From Candidatus Zambryskibacteria bacterium RIFCSPLOWO2_01_FULL_47_14 (GTDB lineage Bacteria; Patescibacteria; Paceibacteria; UBA9973; Zambryskibacteraceae), in assembly GCA_001824005.1 (NCBI GenBank), contig MHWG01000007.1, positions 31,219-44,761 on the forward strand: DNA of 13,543 nucleotides, written 5' to 3'. Below are positions 7,318 to 13,095 of this stretch, one piece after another (positions within the stretch are counted from its first letter, which is position 1; each line of letters opens with the position of its first letter). The notes under the pieces were generated by a model. The model did not search any database. It was not told where the DNA came from and was given only the letters and a program-made list of their open reading frames with translations. Both the position numbers and the translations under genes were made by a program.

Positions 7318-8301
7318 ATGAAAGAACGTGGTCGCATGGCTCTGTTGAGCCATTTCGTCATATTGGGCCTTGTCCTTCTCTCTCCTATTGCCGTTTACGG
7401 CAAATCGGGCGGGAAGCTCCTGCGCATGCCGGAGAATCGCGACCTCGGCAATTCCCAGACAATGAATCTTCTCGAGGGCTACTTGAACATCAATCCCGCC
7501 GGCATCGGCGGGCCAATTATTGCGGTAGTCGATAACACAGCTCTCTCCGCCGAGGATGATCCAGGAACTTTCGCCGATCTCGGTCGCTTTGGTACTGGCG
7601 AGATTTCAGTTTATACAGTACGCCAGGGCGATACATTGGGAGGCATAGCCGAGATGTTCGGCGTTTCCGTCAACACCATTGTCTGGGCCAACGACATGAA
7701 GAGTAGGACTCTCAAAGTTGGCCAAGAACTTGTCATTCTCCCCATTACCGGTGTCAAGCATATGGTGAAATCTGGCGACACCATCGCTTCGGTGGCCAAG
7801 AAGTACAAAGCGGATCTCGACGATGTTCTCTCCTATAACGGGCTTGAGACGAACTCAAAAATTGCAGTGGGTGACGTGATAATTATCCCCGATGGCGTTG
7901 TAAGTACGTCTGCTGGCTCGGTGGCGCCTTCATCTTCGTCGAAGATTACTGTTTCCGACGGCTATTTCGTAAGGCCTTTGCGCGGAGGCATCAAGAGCCA
8001 AGGCATACACGGCTACAATGGTATCGACATTGCCGCTCCAACGGGTACTCCGATCTACGCTTCGGCCGCCGGTACGGTCATTATCTCCAAAGCTTCGGGT
8101 TACAACGGCGGCTACGGACTATATGTAGCCATCAAGCACGGCAACGGCACACAGACGGTGTACGGACATATGTCGAAGGTAAATGTGGTAGTTGGAGAGC
8201 AAGTTGATCAGGGCGAAGTGATAGGCGCCGTCGGCAACACCGGTCGTTCCACCGGCCCTCACATCCATTTTGAAATCCGCGGCGCAAAGAATCCTTTCTA
8301 G
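7318..8301 (+). CDS. Secreted LysM-domain M23-family peptidoglycan metallopeptidase
   Basis: It is predicted to cut peptide cross-links in the cell wall, in the extracytoplasmic space. A signal peptide covers residues 1-28 (basic KERGR, then ALLSHFVILGLVLLSPIAVYG). Two LysM modules follow at about 98-142 (YTVRQGDTLGGIAEMFGV) and 148-192 (HMVKSGDTIASVAKKY). A Ser-rich linker leads to an M23 domain at about 214-327. The zinc and catalytic residues H284 (VYGHMS) and HIH at 315-317 (GPHIHFE) are present. The first motif is HGYNGID: H231 lies six residues before D237, while the standard HxxxD position holds Tyr. I recall HGYN..D as a variant in Patescibacteria, so the enzyme may still be active. 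ATG 7318 is preferred over ATG 7336 because it adds the basic n-region and fits the promoter. The gene ends at a strong terminator. Confidence 0.92.
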   Translation: MKERGRMALLSHFVILGLVLLSPIAVYGKSGGKLLRMPENRDLGNSQTMNLLEGYLNINPAGIGGPIIAVVDNTALSAEDDPGTFADLGRFGTGEISVYTVRQGDTLGGIAEMFGVSVNTIVWANDMKSRTLKVGQELVILPITGVKHMVKSGDTIASVAKKYKADLDDVLSYNGLETNSKIAVGDVIIIPDGVVSTSAGSVAPSSSSKITVSDGYFVRPLRGGIKSQGIHGYNGIDIAAPTGTPIYASAAGTVIISKASGYNGGYGLYVAIKHGNGTQTVYGHMSKVNVVVGEQVDQGEVIGAVGNTGRSTGPHIHFEIRGAKNPF

Positions 8302-8355
8302 CTTTGTAGCTTCGCTAGCTTCATTAGGTTTGTAGCTTTTTAATACAAATGTGAA

Positions 8356-8390
8356 GGGCGCGCTCGCTTTCGCTCGCGCGCCCACTTTTT
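8356..8390 (+). terminator. Rho-independent terminator after the M23 peptidase gene
   Basis: Perfect 8-bp arms GGGCGCGC (8356-8363) and GCGCGCCC (8376-8383) enclose a 12-base loop and are followed by ACTTTTT. The T-run is on the plus side only, so it mainly serves the peptidase gene. Confidence 0.85.
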
Positions 8391-8410
8391 CTGGTCGAAC
8401 ATGTGCGTGA

Positions 8411-8617
8411 TCAATCGTTGCTGGCCGTTCCGAGGAATCTCATCTGTTTCTCCATTTCTCCGAGCTTTGCTTCAGATGGGTCGCCATCTGCGACTTCGAA
8501 GAAGGTTGCGCCTCTTACCTCAGCGACCGCATCTTCATAAACGAACCGTCGAAGTTTCGAAAGAATGCGGCCAGAGTTGTGAGGGGGCACAGTTTCGAAC
8601 ACCGCAATTATTTTCAC
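8411..8617 (-). CDS. Small hypothetical protein (68 aa) with a good Shine-Dalgarno
   Basis: I do not recognise a family. The frame begins at GTG 8617, preceded by AAAGGAG at 8626-8632 with an 8-base gap. This is the best ribosome-binding site in the window and is the main evidence that the gene is real. The product is soluble and charged, without signal or membrane segments. A beta-like start (KIIAVFET) is followed by HNSGRILSKLRRFVYEDA and ends in a helix (AKLGEMEKQMRFLG). It lies 85 bases after the ComM-like gene on the same strand and may be its operon partner; no terminator is seen between them. It converges on the peptidase gene. Confidence 0.6.
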   Translation of the reverse strand: MKIIAVFETVPPHNSGRILSKLRRFVYEDAVAEVRGATFFEVADGDPSEAKLGEMEKQMRFLGTASND

Positions 8618-8702
8618 GTTTAACTCTCCTTTCCAGAGATAACCTACAATAAATAAACCTGCATGTAAATAGCCTCTTAATTTCTCAATTTCTCAATCAT
8701 CG

Positions 8703-10238
8703 CTATAAATCAAACTTCTTCGGTCTGTATTCTACGGCCTCGAGGACGTGTTGGGAGGAAACATTTTCACTTTCCTCAAGATCGGCAATTGTTCGGGCCA
8801 CTTTTATCATCCTATGGTAGACGCGGGGTGAGAAGCCGAGGCGTTCGGCGGCGAGATTGAGTGTTTTCTCGGCACCTTTCTCCAATTGCACGTGCAAGAC
8901 CAATTCTTTCGCCCCCATTTCGCCGTTTTTTCTTATCTTTAAATTTTTAAATCTTTTCTCTTGAATTTCTCTCGCATCTTGCACCTGTTTTCTAAAAGAA
9001 TTACTCTCCTCGCCCACTCTCCCTTCCGTGCCAAGTTCATGCGGCAGGATCCTGTCCACTTCAAGCCAAATATCTATGCGGTCCATGATGGGCCCGGACA
9101 TTTTCCTCCTGTATCTCTGCAAAGCGGATGGCGTGCAGATGCACTGCTTGCCGCGGAAGCCGTAATTGCCGCATGGACACGGATTCATCGCCGCTATCAA
9201 CAAAACATTGGCCGGGAAGTGAGCTGTGCCCTTCGCCCTCGCTACCGAAATCACCTTGTCCTCAAGCGGTTGTCTCAAACTTTCGATCACCCTTCTTTCA
9301 AATTCCGGGAATTCGTCCATGAAAAGGACGCCACGGTGCGCGAGCGTTATTTCTCCCGGTCTCGGATTAGCCCCGCCGCCGACAAGCGAGACATATGAAG
9401 CGGTATGGTGCGGCGCGCGGAAGGGTGGATTGGTAATGAATGTTTCTTGGAGTGTGCCAGCGACAGAGTGAATACCCGTCGCTTCGAGCGCCTCGTCGAA
9501 TGTGAGCCTGGGTAATATTCCCGCAAACGCTTTTGCCAGCATGGTCTTGCCTGTGCCCGGCGGGCCGTACATGGCGGCGTTATGTCCGCCTGCCGCGGCT
9601 ATGAGAAGCCCGCGCTTGGCTCTCTCTTGTCCTCGAACGTCTGCGAAGTCTGTCGGTGTTATGACCAATTCTTCGTTGAGCTTGGTAGTTTCTTCGGCAT
9701 CAAGGAGAGAGTTTTCCTCTCCGGTTAAATGCTCTATAACCTGTTTCAAATCTTTGACGGCGTAAACGAAAATGCCATCAATGAGTGCCGCTTCGCGAGC
9801 GTTCTCTACTGGCACGAAAATTTCTTTGAAGCCTTTCTCCTTCGCGAATCTGGCTATTGGGAGCACGCCCCGCACCGGGCGAACTTTCCCATCCAGCGAT
9901 AGTTCGCCCAAGAAAATCTTTTTCTCCGGATCGAATTCTATCTCGTCGTTGGCTAAAAGAAATGAAAGTGCCATTGCAAGATCGAAATGTGTTCCCTCCT
10001 TCTTCAAGTCGCCCGGCGCTAAGGATATCACGATCTTATGGTTTTTCTTTTTCGGCGAATCGAATCCAGAATTCTTTATTGCCGCCGAGATTCTATCTCT
10101 CGCTTCATCTACGGCTTTGTCCGCCAGTCCGACTACGGCAAAGGCGTAGAGAGTATTCCGGTCAATATCGGTTTCAACTGACACGGACGTGACCCGGAGA
10201 AGCTCCGTCTGCGCGGAATAAACTTTGGAGAAACTCAT
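8703..10238 (-). CDS. comM: YifB/ComM-family Mg-chelatase-like AAA+ ATPase
   Basis: ComM is a hexameric AAA+ helicase that drives branch migration when incoming single-stranded DNA is integrated during natural transformation; that role is known from gamma-proteobacteria. The order and 511-aa length match the family. There is an N-terminal ChlI/Lon-protease-like fold (SFSKVYSAQ.., DKAVDEARDRISAAIKNSG, SLAPGDLKKEG, 1-170). The ATPase has Walker A GPPGTGKT (225-232), Walker B VLFMDEF (304-310) and MDRID (385-389). The cysteine set NPCPCG (352-357) and CIC (366-368) is the YifB hallmark. A C-terminal helical region (RVYHRMIKVARTIADLE) completes it. The start is the only Met before the conserved N-terminus. 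A TATACT lies 6 bases upstream, so the mRNA may be leaderless. It diverges from the toxin-antitoxin locus. A DNA-uptake role in this organism is inferred. Confidence 0.93.
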   Translation of the reverse strand: MSFSKVYSAQTELLRVTSVSVETDIDRNTLYAFAVVGLADKAVDEARDRISAAIKNSGFDSPKKKNHKIVISLAPGDLKKEGTHFDLAMALSFLLANDEIEFDPEKKIFLGELSLDGKVRPVRGVLPIARFAKEKGFKEIFVPVENAREAALIDGIFVYAVKDLKQVIEHLTGEENSLLDAEETTKLNEELVITPTDFADVRGQERAKRGLLIAAAGGHNAAMYGPPGTGKTMLAKAFAGILPRLTFDEALEATGIHSVAGTLQETFITNPPFRAPHHTASYVSLVGGGANPRPGEITLAHRGVLFMDEFPEFERRVIESLRQPLEDKVISVARAKGTAHFPANVLLIAAMNPCPCGNYGFRGKQCICTPSALQRYRRKMSGPIMDRIDIWLEVDRILPHELGTEGRVGEESNSFRKQVQDAREIQEKRFKNLKIRKNGEMGAKELVLHVQLEKGAEKTLNLAAERLGFSPRVYHRMIKVARTIADLEESENVSSQHVLEAVEYRPKKFDL

Positions 10239-10244
10239 GAGTTA

Positions 10245-10250
10245 AGTATA
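10245..10250 (-). promoter_or_regulatory. -10 box of the ComM-like gene, probably leaderless
   Basis: On the minus strand TATACT (5/6) ends 6 bases before ATG 10238, which places transcription start at the start codon. A -35 is not evident at 16-18 bp. Confidence 0.4.
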
Positions 10251-10274
10251 TAGCAGGAAAGACGTCTATAGTAT

Positions 10275-10303
10275 TTGCATACAAGTTAATCTTAAGATAA
10301 ACT
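10275..10303 (+). promoter_or_regulatory. Toxin-antitoxin promoter with a palindromic operator in the spacer
   Basis: The -35 TTGCAT (10275-10280) and -10 TAAACT (10298-10303) are separated by exactly 17 bp. The expected start falls at about 10310, the A of the antitoxin ATG, so the transcript is probably leaderless. A perfect 10-bp palindrome, ATCTTAAGAT (10289-10298), fills the end of the spacer and touches the -10. Type II antitoxins usually bind such palindromes to repress their own operon, so this is the likely operator. Confidence 0.5.
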
Positions 10304-10309
10304 TACAAT

Positions 10310-10597
10310 ATGGCTAAAATAATCGGGCTCAAGGAGCTAAGAGAAAATACCGACAACTATATTTCCCAAGTAGAAAAGGGACGGTCTTTTACCGTTGTCA
10401 GGCGCTCCAAACCTATATTTAAGATAGTGCCTGTAGATGAATGGGGCGATGAGGGTAAGTGGAAAACTCTAATAGATTTTACTAAAATTAATCCTCGCGG
10501 GGTTCCCGTTGAAGACATATTCGCGGCCCTTAAGAAAAGCATAAAGAAAGATGAAAAATCTTCAAAAATTCATCGACAGTCTAAACAAAAAGGATAA
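10310..10597 (+). CDS. Phd/YefM-family antitoxin
   Basis: This is a type II antitoxin expected to bind and neutralise a RelE/ParE toxin and to repress its own promoter. The N-terminus has the Phd/YefM pattern: KIIGLKELRENTDNYISQVE, then GRSFTVVRRSKPIFKIVPV, a strand pair that ends the DNA-binding dimer domain at about residue 43. The remaining C-terminus (WKTLIDFTKINPRGVPVEDIFAALKKSIKKDE) would wrap the toxin; its last part is Lys/Ser-rich. The 95-aa length is normal. Its 3' end overlaps the toxin start by 47 bp. The locus is much more A/T-rich than its neighbours, which suggests it was acquired separately. Confidence 0.87.
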   Translation: MAKIIGLKELRENTDNYISQVEKGRSFTVVRRSKPIFKIVPVDEWGDEGKWKTLIDFTKINPRGVPVEDIFAALKKSIKKDEKSSKIHRQSKQKG

Positions 10598-10789
10598 ACT
10601 CAAAGTTGTCGAAATAATAGAAAAATACATAGAGGAGAAATCGAAGATTTAAATATAAAGAAGTTAGAGGGCCAGGAAAATATTTATCGTGTTCGCAAAA
10701 TGCAATTTAGATTTTTATGTATTAAAGAAGAGGGTCGTTTCCGAGTAACTAACTTATCCAGAAAAGACGATAACACTTACAATTTTTAG
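10551..10789 (+). pseudogene. RelE/ParE-family toxin with a -1 frameshift
   Basis: From ATG 10551 the frame reads MKNLQKFIDSLNKKDKLKVV and on to EIIEK, then meets TAA at 10650-10652 (33 codons). The next frame continues IHRGEIEDLNIKKLEGQENI, then YRVRKMQFRFLCIKEEGRF and SRKDDNTYNF, ending in TAG at 10787-10789. Together the two halves give a normal RelE/ParE toxin of about 79 aa (LDIKKL, YRVR and R..TY-like motifs), directly after its antitoxin. They join in the A5 run at 10621-10625, where one missing A (or a -1 slip) explains the break. RelE toxins cleave mRNA on the ribosome. Causes could be a true inactivating mutation, an assembly error in a homopolymer, or frameshifting. The stop overlaps the convergent zinc-finger gene by 4 bases. 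Confidence 0.8.
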
Positions 10790-11154
10790 GTAGCATCCAC
10801 GTGTTCCTTGCAGGTTCTGGCGGAGGGATTGGCTTCTAGGCGTTCGGCCTCGATTTCTTTGCCGCAGATTTGGCAAAATCCGTAAGTGCCGTGCTTAATT
10901 TTGTCCAAGCCGGACTTTATATCGTTGTAGCGGTCCTCAAGAGTTTTAAGAATTGCCGCGTTATCCTCATACCCTTCAATAGCGTCAGCCACCGTATTCT
11001 CGTCGGCAAGCGAGGTGTCGCGGTCGACGGGAGGAGTGGCTTCCCAGTCGGAGGGGTTGTCGGGATTCACCCGGCCCACCTTGGCCAGTTCCTTCTCTAT
11101 CAGCGCTTTCTCCACCTCGAGCTTCTTTTTGAAGTATTCGTAGTCGATTGTCAT
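10786..11154 (-). CDS. TraR/DksA-type C4-like zinc-finger protein
   Basis: The product (122 aa) has the DksA/TraR layout: a helical, coiled-coil-like N-terminus (FKKKLEVEKALIEKELAKV) and a second helix with an acidic lead-in (AILKTLEDRYNDIKSGLDKI). It ends in a zinc finger of C94-x2-C97 and C115-x2-H118 (YGFCQICGKEIEAERLEANP). The fourth ligand is His instead of the usual Cys, a variant that should still bind zinc. Such proteins bind the secondary channel of RNA polymerase and tune initiation with ppGpp; here that is inferred from the fold. It follows the 307-aa membrane protein gene by 24 bases, so it is probably the last gene of that operon. No Shine-Dalgarno is visible. Confidence 0.88.
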   Translation of the reverse strand: MTIDYEYFKKKLEVEKALIEKELAKVGRVNPDNPSDWEATPPVDRDTSLADENTVADAIEGYEDNAAILKTLEDRYNDIKSGLDKIKHGTYGFCQICGKEIEAERLEANPSARTCKEHVDAT

Positions 11155-11178
11155 GTGGTAAGTGTATCAGACGGTCAA

Positions 11179-12102
11179 TTATCGTGAAAGCTTCTCGCGA
11201 GTCAAGCGTTCGATGAGAGTCTGAAGTGCCTCGATCCTGTCGGTAATAATAAGCATGCTGTTATCGAAGAAGGAGTAAAGCAGGACATCCTGCGTACTCG
11301 TTCCCTGTCCCGCGCTTAGAATCCTTACGTCCTTATTCTTCACGACGGCATCTTTGAAGACGGATTCGGAACCAATCGCTTTCAGAGCGTTATTGCCGGG
11401 GAAAATCGGCAGTAGGTCTCCGGCCATCGAAGTTTCCCACGAGAGCATGCCGGCAAAAGTGTTCTCGAAAGAAGAAAGCTTTACGATCATGAACCCGTTT
11501 TCGCCGATTGCTCCGATCATAAATAGTTTATCGAATGAGCGGACTAGTGCTCCCGGCGCGCGGCTTTGAAGCAAGTTCATGAACTCGGCGGTTGTGGCGA
11601 GTCTTTCAGATTCGCCAGAGCCAACCTTCAGCCCCACGTATTTCGATTTGTCTCTTGGAAGATTATTTATCGCGCTCTCGAATGCGGCGGCGAAGCCCTC
11701 TCTGGTGAGGCCAGAAATATTGATTTCCTCTTCTTCTGAGACCGAGATAAGCCGGTTCTCCGGCACAAGGAGCATCGGTGGCGCGGTTCTTCTCACGTAT
11801 TCTTGGTAACCGAACCAGGCGCCGATTGATCCTACGACGATGAAGAAGGCACTGCCGATAAGAAGGAAGATAAAATCATTTTTTCTTTTCTTGATCTCGA
11901 TTTCCTCGGGCGAAGGTCCTTCAGGAATGTCGGCGGCGCGGTTTCTCAAAACTTCCTGCTCACGAATTGAAACCAGCGACTCATTCTGATTGTGGAGCGC
12001 GTCGGCAACATCGCCCTGGAAAGTGCGGATCTGTTTGAGCTGGCTTGTCTCGAGTGGAGTCGAGAGATTAGACTTTTCTCCTTGGGATTCGTACGTTTCC
12101 AT
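11179..12102 (-). CDS. Single-pass membrane protein of unknown function (307 aa)
   Basis: I recognise no named family, but the N-terminal segment QIRTFQGDVADALHNQNESL resembles a pattern I recall in Parcubacteria proteins of unknown role. Residues 1-75 are hydrophilic and, by positive-inside charge (EIEIKKRKND), cytoplasmic. One transmembrane helix lies at about 76-98 (FIFLLIGSAFFIVVGSIGAWF). A roughly 200-residue external domain follows with no cysteine, containing LTREGFAAAFESAINNLP, FDKLFMIGAIGENGFMIVKL and WETSMAGDLLPIF. The start at 12102 overlaps the 3' end of the NYN gene by 35 bp. A perfect TATAAT at 12117-12122 lies inside the NYN gene, so it may also be transcribed alone. An envelope or pilus accessory role is only a guess. 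Confidence 0.85.
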   Translation of the reverse strand: METYESQGEKSNLSTPLETSQLKQIRTFQGDVADALHNQNESLVSIREQEVLRNRAADIPEGPSPEEIEIKKRKNDFIFLLIGSAFFIVVGSIGAWFGYQEYVRRTAPPMLLVPENRLISVSEEEEINISGLTREGFAAAFESAINNLPRDKSKYVGLKVGSGESERLATTAEFMNLLQSRAPGALVRSFDKLFMIGAIGENGFMIVKLSSFENTFAGMLSWETSMAGDLLPIFPGNNALKAIGSESVFKDAVVKNKDVRILSAGQGTSTQDVLLYSFFDNSMLIITDRIEALQTLIERLTREKLSR

Positions 12103-12619
12103 CGATTATAGAACCCATTATAAGATATTTTTTCGGATTAAGGTCGAGGTCGAAGAAGTCATCGGCCGCTTCCATAAGTTTGGCCGAAGAAGATTTGGCA
12201 AAGGAAACAACTTCGACTTGTGTGCCGTGGGTGTTCTGGAGATATTCGACAAGCGAGACGAAGTCGCCATCGCCAGACACGATGATAATCGTGTCAAGTT
12301 TGGGCGCAAGCTTGACCGCATCCATGGCAAGATCGATGTCCCAGTTGGCTTTCTTGGCTCCGCCAAGGAAAATTTGAAGGGGTTTACTCCTAATCTCTAT
12401 GCCTACCTTGCCCAAAGCGTCGAAGAAGGCCCTCTCCTCCCCTCCTTCCGTCGAGGCAACGTAGGCGATAGCGCGCACGAGTACCCGTCCATCGAGTGCG
12501 TCTTTGACAATGGCGCCGAAGTTAGCCTTGGCGTGGTGGATGTTTTTCGCCGAGTGATAAATGTTTTGCGTGTCTATGAAGATACCTACTCTTTGTGCCT
12601 TATGTTTTACTACTGTCAT
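12068..12619 (-). CDS. NYN-domain (LabA/DUF88-like) protein, putative RNase
   Basis: The protein (183 aa) carries the NYN/PIN-like core. Strand 1 has acidic and polar residues in VGIFIDTQNIYHS (D16, N19). KKANWDIDLAMDAV supplies D94, D96 and D100. IIIVSGDGDFVSLVEYL supplies S115, D117 and D119. These Asp residues would form a metal-binding ribonuclease centre. NYN proteins are predicted metal-dependent nucleases in RNA processing; the substrate here is unknown. It begins the minus-strand group with the 307-aa membrane protein (35-bp overlap) and the TraR/DksA-like gene. The start ATG at 12619 follows an A/T-rich repeat spacer in which no confident promoter could be picked. Confidence 0.88.
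   Translation of the reverse strand: MTVVKHKAQRVGIFIDTQNIYHSAKNIHHAKANFGAIVKDALDGRVLVRAIAYVASTEGGEERAFFDALGKVGIEIRSKPLQIFLGGAKKANWDIDLAMDAVKLAPKLDTIIIVSGDGDFVSLVEYLQNTHGTQVEVVSFAKSSSAKLMEAADDFFDLDLNPKKYLIMGSIIDGNVRIPRRKV
12117..12122 (-). promoter_or_regulatory. Internal -10 box for the 307-aa membrane protein gene
   Basis: On the minus strand TATAATGGGTT lies within the NYN coding sequence. Its TATAAT ends 14 bases before ATG 12102, giving a leader of about 8 nt. The 11-base string TATAATGGGTT also occurs at the peptidase promoter (7300-7310). A second TATAAT at 12105-12110 is too close to the ATG to be its promoter. The -35 is weak. Confidence 0.4.
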
Positions 12620-12626
12620 TGATTTA

Positions 12627-12735
12627 AATTTTCAATTTTTAATTTGCAATTTACAATCAAGACCCAATGAATTAATTTTCAAACATTGAAAATTGAAAAT
12701 TCAATGAAAATTGAGAATTGAAAATTGTAAATTGC
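12627..12735. repeat. A/T-rich word-repeat spacer with a perfect 12-bp inverted repeat
   Basis: This spacer between rpsO and the NYN gene is built mainly from AATTTTCAATT/AATTGAAAATT words in both orientations. GCAATTTACAAT (12646-12657) and ATTGTAAATTGC (12724-12735) form a perfect 12-bp inverted repeat. AATTTTCAATTT at 12627-12638 recurs inverted at 12690-12701. The same 12-mer occurs inside rsmA at 5041-5052. It may fold into a long A/U stem in RNA, and could act as an end signal for rpsO or a processing site. Confidence 0.7.
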
Positions 12736-12741
12736 CCGTGG

Positions 12742-13008
12742 TTACTTCTTCAGGCCAAGTTTCTTCTGCAAAGTGGAAGCTCTTTTGGGATTCTTCTTTT
12801 CCAAATACTTCATGTGCGCCTGGCGGTCCGCCACCATGGCCAAAAGGCCTCGACGGGAGTGATTGTCCTTGGCGTGTGTCTTCAAATGCTTCGAGAGTTC
12901 CTCGATGCGCTTGGTTAGTATGGAAATTTGCACTTCCGGCGAGCCGGTGTCCGTGTCGTGAACCCGAACTTCCGAAATGAGCTTCTGCTTCTTGGCCTTT
13001 GTAATCAT
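12742..13008 (-). CDS. rpsO: 30S ribosomal protein S15
   Basis: S15 binds the central domain of 16S rRNA early in 30S assembly. The 88-aa product has the full family pattern: KKQKLISEVRVHDTDTGSPE, then ISILTKRIEELSKHLKTHAK, then DNHSRRGLLAMVADRQ and LEKKN, ending KKLGLKK. Start: GTG at 13011 and ATG at 13008 are adjacent; I take ATG because S15 proteins start at about this point and GTG would add only one residue. A TATGAT on the minus strand (13023-13028) ends 14 bases upstream and could be the -10, but no good -35 fits. It diverges from nusA across an 87-base spacer with an inverted repeat. The region downstream is the A/T repeat at 12627-12735. Confidence 0.97.
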   Translation of the reverse strand: MITKAKKQKLISEVRVHDTDTGSPEVQISILTKRIEELSKHLKTHAKDNHSRRGLLAMVADRQAHMKYLEKKNPKRASTLQKKLGLKK

Positions 13009-13010
13009 CA

Positions 13011-13046
13011 CTTTACAAGTCTATCATACTTTGCTATATTGTAAAG
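13011..13046. repeat. Perfect 8-bp inverted repeat over the nusA promoter
   Basis: CTTTACAA (13011-13018) and TTGTAAAG (13039-13046) are exact reverse complements separated by 20 bp. One arm contains the nusA -35 and touches the rpsO start; the other overlaps the end of the nusA -10 and the start site. It could be a repressor operator or a symmetric bidirectional promoter element. Confidence 0.6.
13012..13040 (+). promoter_or_regulatory. nusA promoter
   Basis: The -35 TTTACA (13012-13017, 5/6) and -10 TATATT (13035-13040, 5/6) are separated by exactly 17 bp, the best-formed promoter in the window. Transcription should start near 13047, leaving a leader of about 49 nt before nusA. Confidence 0.7.
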
Positions 13047-13052
13047 GTATTA

Positions 13053-13077
13053 GGGGGTCCGCCGCGAGGCGGCCCTT
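13053..13077 (+). promoter_or_regulatory. GC-rich hairpin in the nusA leader (GCGA loop)
   Basis: CCGCC (13059-13063) pairs with GGCGG (13068-13072) around a GNRA-type loop GCGA. After a bulged T, GGGGG (13053-13057) pairs with CCCTT (13073-13077). It is followed by CTTTAATA, a weak T-run. It lies between the nusA start site and ATG and could attenuate nusA or be a processing site. Confidence 0.55.
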
Positions 13078-13095
13078 CTTTAATAAAAACCACAT

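Noticed and set aside
8302..8340. Repeated TTTGTAGCTT after the peptidase gene
   Set aside because: Only two short copies are present, with no wider structure; it is probably chance or decayed repeat sequence.
8119..8385. 88-codon open frame antisense to the peptidase 3' end
   Set aside because: It runs through the terminator stem, opposes a well-supported M23 domain and has no recognisable features.
10617..10626. Canonical X XXY YYZ programmed -1 frameshift site in the toxin
   Set aside because: The zero-frame codons are GAA AAA, so the P-site would mispair after slippage; only simple AAA slippage remains possible.
12627..12735. CRISPR array or tandem satellite
   Set aside because: The repeated units are short A/T words of uneven spacing in both orientations, with no unique spacers.
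13053..13081. Full-strength terminator upstream of nusA
   Set aside because: The T-run is interrupted and short, and the stem lies within the nusA leader; an attenuator or processing hairpin is the safer reading.
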